Shown: positions 22,951 to 35,146, counted from the first letter of the stretch. The stretch is 64,000 nt of DNA from Morinoia aosen (GCA_030386875.1 CM059576.1:68261581-68325580); one strand, 5' to 3'. The notes: generated by a model not told the origin, from the sequence alone. Made by a program: numbers and translations.

Positions 22951-24012
22951 ACCAAAGATGGGTATCTCACATATAAATTTAATCTGTCGGCTGAAAATAC
23001 ATAAACGTCGCTCTAATATCAACCGGAGTGGTTGTAACGGTAATCCATTATCCAAATTTATTCGTTCACATTTCGGCAGCCAGATGAACACGAGGCAGCT
23101 TTCTTATCATCTGTTACAGATATTAATTATTTGTTGAGCTTGGGTTAGCGTTCAACCAAAATCCTTTAATCTTAATTTTGAGTCGCAAGTGGAATTGAAA
23201 TCTTTTGAAATTCAATAACTTAAATTCATGGCTGGTGGCGAAATGTATTTAAATAAATTTTATGGGTGTTTAAAAAATCTAAACCTGAACAAAACAAAAG
23301 ATTGTTGGGTTACGATGTTCGAGAGCAAAGTTTCTATTAATTCAGGGAAAAATTTAGTATCATACAGAATTTTTCTATTAATTTATTGAATGTTCAACTT
23401 CTTAATACCCATACCAGTGCTGGTTCCACCAAACTGTACATGTGCAGCATTTCACAACAGGGGGGCTTCGAGAGTAGAAAGAAAACTCAATTTCATTATT
23501 TAAGATATATTCAAATAAATAAACCCATTCTCACGAAATTTTGTGCGCCGTCATCTTGTTGCATCCTTGAGAGTAATGGTAATCAATTCTTATTCTAACC
23601 AGTCCATAATTTTCTCCAAGGCTGTTGTATGTCAGCAGCTAAATCAAGGAAATCACATGTTGCTTCCACGAGGGGATAATCGTTGTAGCAGCAAAACACA
23701 CACGTTCGTCAGGGTAATTGTTTGAAATGTAGTGAATGAATTCTTTTGCTGCCTACTACCTCTTCTCTCTATCAAGAAGACAATGCGATTACCCTAAGAC
23801 GAAATATTTATAATTGCCAAAAAAATTCTCGATTACCATCGCTAAAAACGGTGATAAAATAGCCTAAAGTAAACTTCAATACTAATAACATAATAATGAA
23901 CCTTGAAATCGTCATGACTGAAACCTTGCTGAGATTTCCTTATTGCAAGTGCTAGGATTTCATTTACATTAGTCAGTTGGACGTGATTCTGCCCCCTAAT
24001 CTGCTGCCTCAC

Positions 24013-24124
24013 CTTCACTAGCCGCAGCCTTTGCACACTCGAGGAAGTTGTCGCTGGGTAGGCTGACGCTGGTATTCATAGCGAATTCAAGGTGCTCATC
24101 TATTACTGTCACTCGATGGTACAC
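24013..24124 (-). CDS. Candidate internal exon C of a minus-strand host gene
   Basis: On the minus strand a good acceptor (ATAATCCTGTACAG) precedes 112 nt that are fully open in one frame and coding-like in codon use. They begin VYHRVTVIDEHLEFAMNTSV and continue through SLPSDNFLECAKAAASE, followed by the donor G|GTGAGG. The exon starts in phase 0 and leaves one base, fitting the exon at 30114-30007, which ends in phase 0. A possible next exon (22990-22953, acceptor TATGTATTTTCAG) starts with two bases as required, but it is short. The product is not recognised. The nested Tc1 block lies in the intended intron. Confidence 0.45.
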
Positions 24125-26590
24125 CTGTACAGGATTATCTTAATGAATGATTTGTTAATAGAATATGTTACAACTTACATTTTTGCAAGATTTCAGAAAC
24201 ATGATTAACGTGTTTTACGGCTGATATAAAACTGATTCACTAACAACTTCTCCTAGGGCATTGTTCAATCTACTAATTTCAGCAAAAAATAATCTGCGCT
24301 CAATTTCGTAAACGGACTTCTCTTGCCTTCCCGATGTCAGTAAATTTGAGGAGCTAGTAATGGCGAAGTGTACTGAAAAACCCCTTGTAACCCCCCGAAG
24401 TCCTTAACTTCAGCGTGCTGCTTGAGCTCGATTAAAACGGATTCATTTCATTTTCATTATCCCGTTTGGCGGTCATCTCAAACGTGCCCTATAGACGTGC
24501 CCTCAAACGTAACGCTCTATAGATGGGAAACCGAGTGAATCGTACCTGAGTTTCGATACGAGAAATAACACGAGCCTTCATAGCGTTCCTGTAAGAGATT
24601 TAAAACAAAAGCTTGTGACCGCTGAACTGAAAGTGACACGAATGAATATTTGCAATTTGAAAAGGTCGGCCGTCGTCTTCCATCGTACCGTGCCACCTGG
24701 AAACTCTGCCTCCCGAGTCAAAGAAAGCTTCTGTTCACTAAGACATGGTCTTTGAGCCTCAAAAATCAAGCCTATTCGTAACAGAATTAATCACCTCACT
24801 CTCTTTTAAAATATTATCGTTATTAGAAAATGTAAAAAATGTTGCCTCGATGTGCTGGAATCCTCTTCTCCTTACAGTCGTGAAGTGGAAAAAGGTTGAC
24901 ATCAGAAGAAAATATGAGGAGTAGACAAAACAATAATGACGGTAGCTGATGTGCAGAGAGGGAATATCATTCAGAGTAATCTGCTCAAACATCGCTCGTC
25001 TTCGATGCGACGTGTTTTGATATACCCTGCGATGCGCGGTGACATATGAGAAACCCATAGCAGTGGCAGCCTGAAGTGCTACCCTAAAGAGTACAAAATG
25101 GATAGGGGACTCCGTTGAAACATTTCGAGCAAAAAAGGATTGGGTGCAGAGCATGACTTACGTTGAGTTTCATCGTCCAAGAAACTTAGTATACTGATTT
25201 TTCGAAGCCATTGTTATCTAAAAACAACTATGATTAACTTACGTATTACCTTTGGGATAATTATTTCTGGAATAGCTAATGATTTAGTGAAGGACAAAAT
25301 AATTACACATTGATTAAATCGCCAGATTAAACATTTCTAAACCACGTACAACGACGAAAAGAGTTCTATATTCACAAAATAGTATGAAAAGATTAGCAAT
25401 ATGTTTGAAACCCACAACTATTTAATGGAAAAAGTATACAGGAACATGCATAATAAATATATGAACAAAAGTTTACAATACCCGACATTTTTTCGATATC
25501 ATGCATCAAAATGATTGTAGGAATCTTAAATAAAGTTCTAGTACATTCTACTATTTGACAACCAAACTTCAGTCAGCATTCATCTTTAAGAAAGTGTCAC
25601 TGGTATATCAGCTCTCATTCTGGAAGGTAGTAGCATGGGTAAGAGTAAAGACATCAGCCAAAACCTTCGTCAACGTATTGTGGAGGTCCATAATGAAGGT
25701 TCGGGATCTCGGAAAATATGTACACAATTGTGTGTTCCTATAGCCTCAGTTAGAACCACAATACTCGTACTTAAGTGGCAATGCCAAAATACGACTCTCA
25801 GCAAGCCTCGAACTAGCCGTCCACGGAAGGTTAGCGACCATGCTGCTCGAAAATTTTTCCGAACAGTAGCGCAAAGACCTCAAACTACTTGTGAAGAATT
25901 TCAGGATGATCTCAAGGCATCTGGATCGAAGCCAGCGAACACACGATCAGCAGGGCACTGCGTCGTAAAGACCATTCTAGACGTGCGGACTTTTCAATGT
26001 CAATTGACTACAAGTGCACTAAACGCCACCCATTTGCTCAACGCCCCGCTCACTTTTTGACTACTCACGACCGAGCTGTAGTCAACCGGAGCGATCAAGC
26101 ATGTGTTGATTCTGTTGACTGCAGCTGCTAGCTTGCCGATGGTAATGAGGCGGCAAGTGCTTTGCGGGCAATTATTGTCGAGTATACACGATGGTGTTCT
26201 CTGGAGATGATGTGATTTTAATCGCGATGTACAAATACTCTCCTTGTTTGTTGAAAACTAAATTGGAAGATTATAAAAATATAAACTAAAGATGATACGC
26301 ATTGTAAAATTTTTGAGTCTCCCAAGTTATACTGTGAAAGCACTAAATTCTAAAATTCTAACAACAGAAATGAAAATGTGGTCTTGAAGAAAACAAAAAA
26401 TTTGGTTCGGGAACTGACGGTGTGTACTAACCAAAACTATGGTTGACGATATTCTCTGCTTTTTGAAAGATGTTTGCGGCAACGTAGCTTCCCAATCTTG
26501 CTCTTGGTGAGATGAAGTTTCTCATTATTTCCGAATTTTTTCAGTCACTTTGAGGAGAAGTTGCTGGAACATAGGTACTTAAAGCCACAT

Positions 26591-28323
26591 CCCAGGTAGC
26601 AAGAAATTATTAGGCCAACATTGGGTTGATAATTATTTATTGACCTGATATTGGAATCTTGGATTACAATAATAGGCTAATAACAAGACAATTTAAAAAA
26701 AGATATATATATTTATAAATCAACTTGTCATTGGGACAATGTAGTAAATAGTTTTGTTTCTAATATTAAACTAACAGCGTATATATATGTATTATATTCA
26801 TATAAGTGGAAACTATCTCATAACAATTAAAAATTTTGCAATTTAATCAAATTTGTTAAAATATAAATTATTATTGCCCAAATATTGGATTGATATTGTA
26901 CGCCGATAATACGGAGTAATTTGTTTAAAATGTACCAATAAAGTTAATGAATAGTTATTGCAGTCATTAATGATTGCAGATATATTTGACAGATATCAAG
27001 AAATGTGAATACGTTACAATAATAGGTATATTCAGAATTACTGTAATCACAGGTTCACAGATCTTGTTTTTTCAGTCGTCCAATGAGTTTCGAAGGTCTA
27101 ATTTTCTCAAAAAATATGCTAAAATCGATTGTCATATTTTACTATAGCAATAAATGTCTATATATTGAATTAAGATGATATAAAGTCATTTATATAGATG
27201 ATATAAATGACTTTATTTCGTAACGAAGGTATTGAGCAGGTCCATTCCTACCATATAACTCATTTTGCATGCATCATCATTCATTGAGTAAAGCGCTTTC
27301 GTGCAATTTTTCAACCACGCAAATATATGCTGCTTAGATGAACGTATATATGCTGCTTAGCACAGGTTGCCCGACCACTGGTACGTACGTGCAACACAAA
27401 ATTTACGTGCAACACACTACGATGCCAAAGAGGTTTCTAATCATGGATTTTAGATAAATTTTGAATGCTGTTTAATTCATAGTCTTGTAGGTGTGTAGGT
27501 ATGTACATCGGATAACATAGTTATCAGAATTATATATATTTCTTGTCTTTGAACCCTTTTGAATATTGATGCGATATTAGAATTTAATTATTGAGCCAAA
27601 GTGTTGTTTAAGGAAATACCTTAATATCAAGTCAATAGTGACACAGTAATTAGCTGATACTGGGTTAAAAATAAATTATTATTGGTACAATATATTCTAC
27701 CAATATCCAGTCGATGTCAGAAAATAAGTATTGGGCCTGTAGTACCCTACCTTAGTTACCCCTCAAACTTAGATTTAGTCCATTTATGTTCACTAATATT
27801 AATATGTAAAAATGTAAAATCATCTAAGGAAAAAGTGCTAAAATCTGCTGAGCGTCTCACCGATACCAGCTGCAGGAGAAGTACGAGTATATAACTAAGG
27901 TCGCTGCTTCACTCGCCACAAGCGGAACTCAATTGCTAAAGCAGCTACAACTCCAGGCCTTACTAGCCAATATTTTTCTAAGGAACACCTCAATATCAAG
28001 TCCATAGTGACACAATAATTACCTAATATTGGGTTAGTGAAATTATCATTATCAGGGCCATATGTTTTACAAATATCAACCTATCAGGAATTGAGTATTA
28101 AGCCTATGTTATTGTAGGGAACACTTCATTATCAAGTCAATATTGACACAATAATTAGTTGATATTGGGTTTATGATGATATTGTTATTAGGCCAATATA
28201 TTTTTCTAATATCAACCGAATTTTCCAAAATAAGGTATTGCCCCAATGTTCATTTTGAATATCCAGTCAATATTGAGACTGTATATTGGCTCAATATTAG
28301 GTCAATAAATTTTACTTCCTAGG
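26591..28323. mobile_element. 1.7-kb non-coding element inserted in family A, with internal repeats
   Basis: The boundaries follow from comparison with the uninterrupted family A copy, where AGCCACAT joins ATGATTTTAGAAT directly. The ends are related in inverted orientation: CCCAGGTAGCAAGAAATTAT against CCTAGGAAGTAAAATTTATT. The interior carries at least three imperfect units of about 137 bp (near 27610, 27978 and 28117) sharing TATCAAGTC.ATA.TGACACA and many ATATTGGG/CCAATAT motifs. Open frames are short (70 codons at most), so it is non-autonomous. Confidence 0.75.
27180..27216. repeat. Perfect 16-bp hairpin
   Basis: ATAAAGTCATTTATAT (27180-27195) is followed by AGATG and its exact reverse complement (27201-27216). 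It lies inside the 1.7-kb element. Confidence 0.7.
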
Positions 28324-30006
28324 ATGTACTTTCAGAATAATCTCTAATCAGTACTTAGCTCGTGAAAAATAGATCTGTAGCTACCAAGAGTTGGTCTATA
28401 TTGTAGTTGTTCCCTTCACTACATTGACTGCAAGCGGTAACTACGTGTATAAGCAACGGCTGCAGTTGCGCATGCAATTACTCTCATGGGCGTGGCTTCA
28501 TGTGAACACCAGTAGTCAATTGACGTTGAAAAGCTCGCACGTCTATAATTGCCTTAAGGTCTTCGCTCCCGCACCCCTCGTAGGATACCTCTTCTCTAGA
28601 AATGTCACGTCTAGGTCAGGCTGAAGTTTATCAACGACCATTCGAACAACAGCGGTTTAGAATTCAGTACTGTGGTCAGATGAGACCAAAATCGGACTAT
28701 TTGGCAGAAACAGCACAATTCTTGTTTGGAGGCCACAAAACGAATAGCTTAATCCAAAGCGCACCATACCTCCTGTTAAGTTTGGAGGTGGTTCAATCAT
28801 GTTGTGGGGAGGTTTCAGCTCATCAGGGGTAAGTAAACTTCACATCATTGAAGGAACAATGAATGGCAGGAAATATCGTGAAATATTGGAAGAGTAACTC
28901 CTACTCTCAGCCCGTTTGTTAAAATTGAAACGTGGATGGACCTACAAAGGATAACAGTAAAAAGCATACTGCCAACGAAAGCAATGAATGGTTGAGGATA
29001 GAGAAGATAAATATTTTAAAATAGCCAAGTCAATCCCTGGACATGGCTCTGATCGAAAACTTGTGGAGGGAATTGAAATGGAAAATTCAAAAGAAAGGTC
29101 CGAATATCACTGGACTCGAAAATTGGCAATGGAATAATATTACACCCGATACCCGTAAAAGGATGGTAGCGAACTACTCTAACAATCTCGAAGCCATAAT
29201 TTATAATAACGGGTATGCAAAGAAGTACTTATGTATGTATATCTTCAAATGAGTTGGAAACTTTGTTTACGTATTTATTATAATGCTCCTTTATATTGAT
29301 ATCGATTATATATTCGTGGATTTACATATATCTTTTACCTTTTATACTATTGTTTATGTATAGTCCAATTTTGGTAATTGTACCTGGTCTAGAAATGTGG
29401 AACCAGGTGATTTAATCGAAGTGTTCAATTATTTTGCCCCTCCCACTGTAAATAATGTTAATTATTACTTGCAAAAAAACATTTTCGAGAATTCTGTCGG
29501 GATATTTTGAAGTAACTTTGCAGAAATTTTAATGATGATGATGACATCGATGATGAAATTTAATTGATTGTGTTCAACATCTTTGATAGTATTTGACGGA
29601 TTTATTTTCTTTGAGTTCATTTCATTGGGTTACTGGTTTCATTATCAATTGATTAATCTGCTATCTCATGTTCATTGATATTTTATTCATTCTCTTGCAT
29701 TTAAATTTATTTTATTCTTGATGATGGATTGCGGTTGCTTCTGCAGATTGAATTAACCATCATAACTAAAAAAATCAATTGAGCCTTTGAATATTGGTTT
29801 AAGCAAATTCAAGGAACGACCAGATTGACCAGAAACGAAAAAGACATTTAAGGTCACCACGTCAATAGTTGCCTCTAAAACAGGAGGTTATATGAATAAC
29901 AACACGAACACTGAAGCCCAGCAACAATCCTAAATGAAGTAGACAAGTTCCAACTGGGTTAGAACAGAAGGACGTAGAATGCAAGAACCACACTAGCTCC
30001 ACTCAC

Positions 30007-30114
30007 CACATCGGAGTCTGGGCCTTTAACTTTGATGTCATTGAAGTGGACGTTCACAGGCTTCGGCTGCACACACCCCCACGGGGGTGTGGCTGACGAC
30101 GACATAATAGCCAC
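30007..30114 (-). CDS. Candidate internal exon B of a minus-strand host gene
   Basis: On the minus strand the acceptor ATGTGATGATACACAG precedes 108 nt (36 codons, phase 0 to phase 0) with the donor GTG|GTGAGT. The peptide contains VAIMSSSATPPWGCVQPKPV and NVHFNDIKVKGPDSDV. GC content is well above the flanks. The plus strand is also partly open but has no matching splice pair. It sits 258 bp from exon A (30413-30372), also phase 0, which supports a common transcript. Protein family not recognised. Confidence 0.5.
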
Positions 30115-30371
30115 CTGTGTATCATCACATAGTGAGTAGAACTTTTAGATCTTTAGTGAGGTCAACTAATGTCCTTTTAGTGGGTATTTATGGTCACAGA
30201 GAACGGTTTTTATTTTAATTATTTCATAATTCCTATTGAGTTTACAAGTCATATACCCTCTTCTCGTAAGTTTGGTAGGAATTTTTTTTGGTTAAAAAAG
30301 GTGTAAATGACAGTAGCAAACATATGAAAGTACGCTGGAGTTTTAGCATGCTATAAGGAGCAGAAACTTAC

Positions 30372-30413
30372 GCTATCGGGGTGCGGTCCGTCGATTTCTT
30401 CGCCCCTCGAAAT
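30372..30413 (-). CDS. Candidate internal exon A of a minus-strand host gene
   Basis: A 42-nt island of high GC in AT-rich surroundings is bounded on the minus strand by the acceptor ATATTTTCTACGTGCCCGCAG and the donor AGC|GTAAGT. It encodes 14 residues (ISRGEEIDGPHPDS) in phase 0 at both ends and reads on into exon B. It is short, so on its own it would be weak; the pairing with exon B is what lifts it. Confidence 0.4.
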
Positions 30414-30550
30414 CTGCGGGCACGTAGAAAATATATCAGCTTCAGTTTAGCAGTGAGGAAATAGAATTTATCATTTCTTCATCGGAAATGAGGAAGATCA
30501 TTTCATTCATTGTAACTATCTATGAAGTTTATAGCAAAGAAGAACTTTAA

Positions 30551-31297
30551 AATCATTTTACTGAAACGTTTCAAGCCTCAGCTCATCATCAGTCATTTCT
30601 GCAAGTACAAGATATACAGTATTGAATAAAAACACGACAAAATCATAAAATTGCTCATTCTTCATGCATTGAAACAAGTGTCTAGATAAAAAAGACATGA
30701 CATAAAAACTGTTAAATCTAAATAACAAAACTTCACTGACTAGAATCGTAAATGTGAGTTAAAACGGAAAATAAGAATATAAGAGTACAACTAAAATGCG
30801 GAACGGACATAAAGTCAGCTTAGTAGCTCAAATAAAATCTAACCAAGAAGAGAAACAGAGGGGGGAAAATATGAGTAAGAGAAAAAGAGAGAAAGAGAAA
30901 GAGAAGACAGAATATAAAGGGAAAAAAATACATATACATATATATTTACATTGAATATTGCTCATTAAGAACCTATAATTTTTAAGGGATAAGCACTCTG
31001 CATATCATTCAGTGCCGGTTTCAATCTGTGTATATAGAGAGATTCTAGCATGCGCAGTTCACAAGAATTCGAAGCGTAGTCTAAAATTTTAAATCGCTCT
31101 TTACTGATAATTTGTTCGCATTGACCCATACAGTGCTGCCTTATGTTGGAGTGTGAAGGTGCCCCTAGCGGACGTCCAGTGCGATGACTCCTTCCGGCAT
31201 GCTCAGCGATTTTGTCGTGTTTTTATTCAATACTGTATATCTTGTACTTGCAGAAATGACTGATGATGAGCTGCGGCTTGAAACGTTTCATTAAAAT
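30551..31297 (-). mobile_element. Penelope-like retroelement remnant between inverted repeats
   Basis: Two arms of at least 83 bp (30562-30644 and 31208-31290) are inverted and nearly identical, with one mismatch seen in the core and the pairing extending some bases further outward. Between them the minus strand encodes the end of a GIY-YIG-type endonuclease domain (31195-30985). Penelope-like elements are known to have terminal repeats in direct or inverted orientation, which suits this layout. Each arm contains CTGATGA and GAAAC motifs in order, resembling a hammerhead-ribozyme core, a known companion of this class. Confidence 0.6.
30985..31195 (-). pseudogene. C-terminal GIY-YIG-like endonuclease fragment (Penelope-like)
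   Basis: The minus-strand translation runs SHRTGRPLGAPSHSNIRQHC, then MGQCEQIISKERFKILDYAS, then SCELRMLESLYIHRLKPALN. The final LESLYIH.LKP.LN block and the preceding FKIL are the usual C-terminal landmarks of the GIY-YIG endonuclease joined to reverse transcriptase in Penelope-like elements. No RT remains. An in-frame TAG occurs just after GRPLGAP's upstream codons in the DNA (CGCTAGGGG), depending on the frame chosen, and the copy is a short fragment in any case. Confidence 0.6.
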
Positions 31298-31441
31298 GCT
31301 TACACATTTAAAAATATTTATTTACACACCGGTGATTTCATTTACAAAATTTTATTTACACGCTGGTTTCCCTTTTTATCAAGTCATCCATTATCACGTA
31401 GAGCACAGATCTTCCTGTGTAACCAGATGCATTGATTACAG

Positions 31442-31640
31442 GCCGAGATATTTCTGCAGCGGCCCTAATTCGACACGTGCAGCCTCGCATGCTGGAGGTG
31501 CGTTTGATGCCGTCCGACACCGTGAACCAAGATAGGTGGACTCAGGTCATCCAGGGTAGAGACGGAGACCTCGAACTTGAACTTCTTGGCTTCAGATCCT
31601 GTGATGATTTTCTCAAGCCTCTCCTCAACAGCAGGTCAAA
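31442..31640. other. Coding-like island, strand unresolved
   Basis: A GC-richer island is open on both strands. Plus: after the acceptor ATGCATTGATTACAG, the frame reads RDISAAALIRHVQPRMLEVR and LELELLGFRSCDDFLKPLLN with a weak donor (AG|GTCAAA). Minus: EERLEKIITGSEAKKFKFEV then SVSTLDDLSPPILVHG, without a good donor. Codon use looks natural on the minus strand and splice signals are slightly better on the plus strand. It could be an exon of either host-gene set. Confidence 0.35.
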
Positions 31641-32023
31641 AGTGCTATGCGCTCTTATAAATATACGGCTCAGATTAAACAACGATGTGTGTATGGGTAG
31701 GTGCGAAAGTGAGCCTCAGTGATGTGGAGCAAATCATCAATAAACTTCAACAAGTGTATTTCAAGCGCTCTTCGACGTGTTAGAAATGCATGCGTTAGCT
31801 TTCTCGTTTCATTGTTATCGTACTACTAATAATAAAAAATAGCGATTTAAGGCTTTGCATTAGTGATATACGATCGTTGAATAGCTTGAAACACAAACGA
31901 CTGTAAGTAGTTTTTATTACCAAGTTTATTAACAGGAAGAAATAAATTGTTCACGAAAGAAAACGTGGTTCAGTTCCTCAAAGTAGAAGTTCTTTTGCAC
32001 CCTAAATATGTACTATTCTGCAG

Positions 32024-32172
32024 ATGCCGCATGGTACGCTTCCACGGGAAAGTTGCAACCTCGACCAGCCTTGACGCGCTGGCATCCGTAGCACGCGATG
32101 ACACAGTGATGCACGTGTCCGTACCCGCTCCGTTAAACTTTTCCATTCTGGAGAACAAATGTAAAGAGCTTT
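32024..32172 (+). CDS. Candidate exon, plus-strand set
   Basis: A strong acceptor (AAATATGTACTATTCTGCAG) precedes 149 nt open in one plus frame, with FHGKVATSTSLDALASVARD, DTVMHVSVPAPLNFSILENK, and the donor CTTT|GTGAGT (an earlier weaker donor lies after 32160). GC content is high against the flanks. Minus-strand frames are also open and there is a good minus acceptor but no good minus donor. The product is unknown. Confidence 0.35.
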
Positions 32173-35146
32173 GTGAGTATGGAACACTGAACAGCACAGT
32201 GTGAGGGAAATAATTATAGCAGAAGTAAAATTTTACAGCTCAGTAAACTGTATAAATCTGGAGGAAATAGTTCGGAAAAAATGTGTTCCATTTGAACAAG
32301 TAGAGCTTACATTCGTTCTCATAGAGCTGTTGGCAGGAGTCAAATAAAAGGATCAGTGAATAGAAACTGAAAACGCGATTTCGCTTCAGGAGATGGTCTA
32401 AAACATAGGAAAATTTGAGCATGATTTTTCAGTTAGTTACTATGGAAACTCCCACTTTTTTAGCAAAATACAGCTGAACTGGAAAATTGAAGCCACTGCA
32501 TGTTTAGGACATAAGGTCAAGATGAATTAACAACACCAACAATTGATTGGAGTTACAAACTTCAGCATCGTGATTTGTGAGCCTGTCACAGGATCTTAGC
32601 GAGTTGAAACGTGTTTCTTGTATTGCCAGGACTGCACGGAGAAATCGTGACGTTGCAGTTGTGGTCCAAGATTTAGCGTCTTTTATAATAAATCTAGAGA
32701 ATTAAATTAGATTAGCTACAATCAATTGTTGATTTAAAACAAAACGTGCTGATGAGTTTTTGAAAATTCCTAAGAGATCAGCATACTGTACTCAAATGAG
32801 TGTTTAAAAAATTAAGTTTTACGCAATCATTATTGATATTTGAGAAAATGGAAACGTAGTTCAGCTCATTTTGGATTGGCAATTTTACAGTGTATGCATA
32901 AGTAGAATCCAACAAATTAGGCTGAGTAAATACTGTACTTTTGCATTTACTCGCAAGATCATTGGCTTTAGGTCCTCATTTTGATAATTGGATCATATGA
33001 GCAAATTCATTTCCATCTTTTCCATTCCTTTAAAACTGGCGCCATTGTTATGACTAGTAGTGGGACGTCATAAAAGTGTTGCTGCAACTTGGAGCACGTA
33101 GCGAAAATGAAGTGGCTTCGGTTGATGCCAGTCGCTGCGATCAACGCTTTCTGTCTCCAGGGCTGCTCCTAGATGCGCTGACATAATAATGAATTTGTGT
33201 TTACAGTAGAAAGACGAATACAACTTATAATACAACCTTTTGCAGTCAAGACATTGTTTGGTAAATTTCCATCAAAATTTTCTAAACATTTTGAGTTAAG
33301 GATTAAAATTTACACAAATGGGAATTCAGAATATGTAAATTCGTAACTTATGTTTTTTTGGACAACGGAATATATATTTTCTTATCAAATTATTATTAAA
33401 TTAGGGAATTGCAGTCGTCAATGGGAGCTCTGCAGCATTTAAGAAGAATAGATGGTAACAAAATTTTCAAGTCATCGTGAATAAATTTCAGCATTTATTT
33501 CTTTATTCTTTAAACGGTGCGGGATTTTAGTTGTAACATGATTTCTGACCATCTCGTGAGGAGTAATAATAATAATTTGGATTGGAAAATTGTCTGAGGT
33601 AGCTTAACCTTTTGATAAAACTTGTTATTTTCCACGGATAATATGAAGACTTCCACCCGGGTAGTATTACAAGAAAATGCGTGAGTGGAATATTTATTGC
33701 TTCGAAGTGTTTAATATGATGATTCGGGTTAAGATCAGGCTCATTTAAAACTCGAGTGTTCTCCGTATTAGAGATAATTAGGGCTAACAAAACATTTCTA
33801 TACGCTCGTTTGGTAGAAAAATATTTGTGCTAATATCTGAAGATTTGCCGTAGCCTGTTTAACTCCGTTTTATGGTAAATGAACGATTGACTCCCTTAGC
33901 CTAATTTCACCCCTTCGCGTCACCCCCAATTGCAGACCACTAATATGACGTAAAGATTTCTATGACCAGTCCCTGAGGTAAAAGAACCATGGCTGCGATG
34001 CTCTTTGCAGACAATTTGGACTGTGAGGGCAAAATGAACAAAATAATAATAATAAACGAAGGGTAGGCAAATGCTTGTTGTTCAAATGAAATTTCATATA
34101 AGTTTACACTTGAGGGTCTGAAAAACTAACTTTACGAAGGCAAGTAGTCAAAAATCTTTCAATCAAGTTGTATTCGTAAGAGTACATGAATAACATTAGA
34201 ATTTGGCTTCAGAACTAATAAATGATTGGTTGAATGTGTAAATAAATTCCCGTACGTTCATAAGAAATTTCCTCGGTGAGTTGGTTAGCTGTCTTTGCCG
34301 AAATGTTTGTGGACTGTTATATGATGGAAAAGTATGGAGGCAACGAATAAAAACATTACCTTAATTAATATCTAATAATGTACATTAATGAAGATGATTT
34401 ATTCGTTAATCAGTAGAAAGCAGACCCTGAAACAACCTGAAACGGGCGAATTCAGTTTTGAAAAAATCAAGCTATCGCCCTGGCACCGAATTTTTAAATG
34501 TTTCGCACCTTGATTGATTTAGGGAATTAATTTAATTTTTCTTTAAGTAAACCAAGTTCTCAGCACTTCCATTGATACGATCAAGACATATACGAAGGTA
34601 GCTATCATAATGTGGGACTTTTTGACGTCATTCACAGTCATGTAATACGAAAGTTTCGAGTGAAATATTTGCGGAGATGAAAAATGAGTTTTAGGTAGTA
34701 CGTAAATTGCAGTCTCTTTAAAATGGAATTTTTCAACAAACTTCTGTGATGATGTCTGATCTTGGGTAATTTTTTTCAAGCGGGTGATCGCTGATATCTC
34801 AAACGAGATGCCATTAATTAAAAAAGGTGAAGAATGGCGTTCATATTTATAAATATACTTTCATAACGCATTGCATCAGGAGAAAGAATAATTCATCCAA
34901 CTGGATACCCACAATGTGTAGGTACAACAAAATCGAACGAATGTACTTGGAACTATTTTCCTCAGCTGAGTATATTTTTTTCACATTTATGAAAAACTTC
35001 CGATATAGGTACTCAGATGAATTTGAGAACTACCTCCATCTTTTGCGGACGAACCTCCACGCTACGATGCCTGAATTATGTCTACTGTGAACTGAACATG
35101 AAGCTCTAGTTCTTACGAGATATTCCGCCACCTTAGTGTCAATATA

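Larger units (their letters stand above)
25980..28543. mobile_element. Family A TIR element, copy 1 (interrupted)
   Basis: Terminal inverted repeats GACGTGCGGACTTTTCAATG (left) and its counterpart GACGTGCGAGCTTTTCAACG (right, reversed) both run on to GTCAATTGACTAC, flanked by TA. It lies inside the Tc1 transposase. Without its own insertion (26591-28323) it is about 830 bp and has no open frame of note, so it is a non-autonomous, MITE-like element. The TA flanks point to the Tc1/mariner superfamily. A second copy without the insertion is at 35147-35952. Confidence 0.8.
25635..29448 (+). mobile_element. Tc1-like transposon, transposase split by a nested insertion
   Basis: The N-terminal transposase part (25635 to about 25978) begins MGKSKDISQNLRQRIVEVHN, the classic Tc1 helix-turn-helix start. 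The C-terminal part (about 28546-29250) shows VLWSDETKI (first Asp) across a frame change, [23 protein letters not shown] (second Asp), PSQS.DMALIENLWRELKW (Glu) with an internal TAG in place of the usual Trp. The right terminus GTTCAATTATTTTGCCCCTC and CCCACTG followed by TA (29449-29450) is a typical Tc1 end. No matching left terminus was found. Frameshifts, stops and the 2.6-kb insertion make it a dead copy. Confidence 0.85.

Noticed and set aside
24759-25154. 131-codon minus-strand frame
   Set aside because: No recognisable motif and no supporting splice context; a frame of this length can occur by chance in 64 kb.
30562-30644. Functional hammerhead ribozyme in the left arm
   Set aside because: Only the core motifs are visible; I could not find a convincing stem I pairing, so it is kept as a lead and not annotated as an ncRNA.
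33107-33172. Signal-peptide-like 21-codon frame (MKWLRLMPVAAINAFCLQGC)
   Set aside because: It ends in a stop after 21 codons with no donor site, so there is no support for a longer product.
34011-34062. 52-nt exon-like segment that would bridge the phases between 32172 and 36137
   Set aside because: The donor is weak, the peptide is low-complexity (runs of Ile) and phase agreement alone is not enough.
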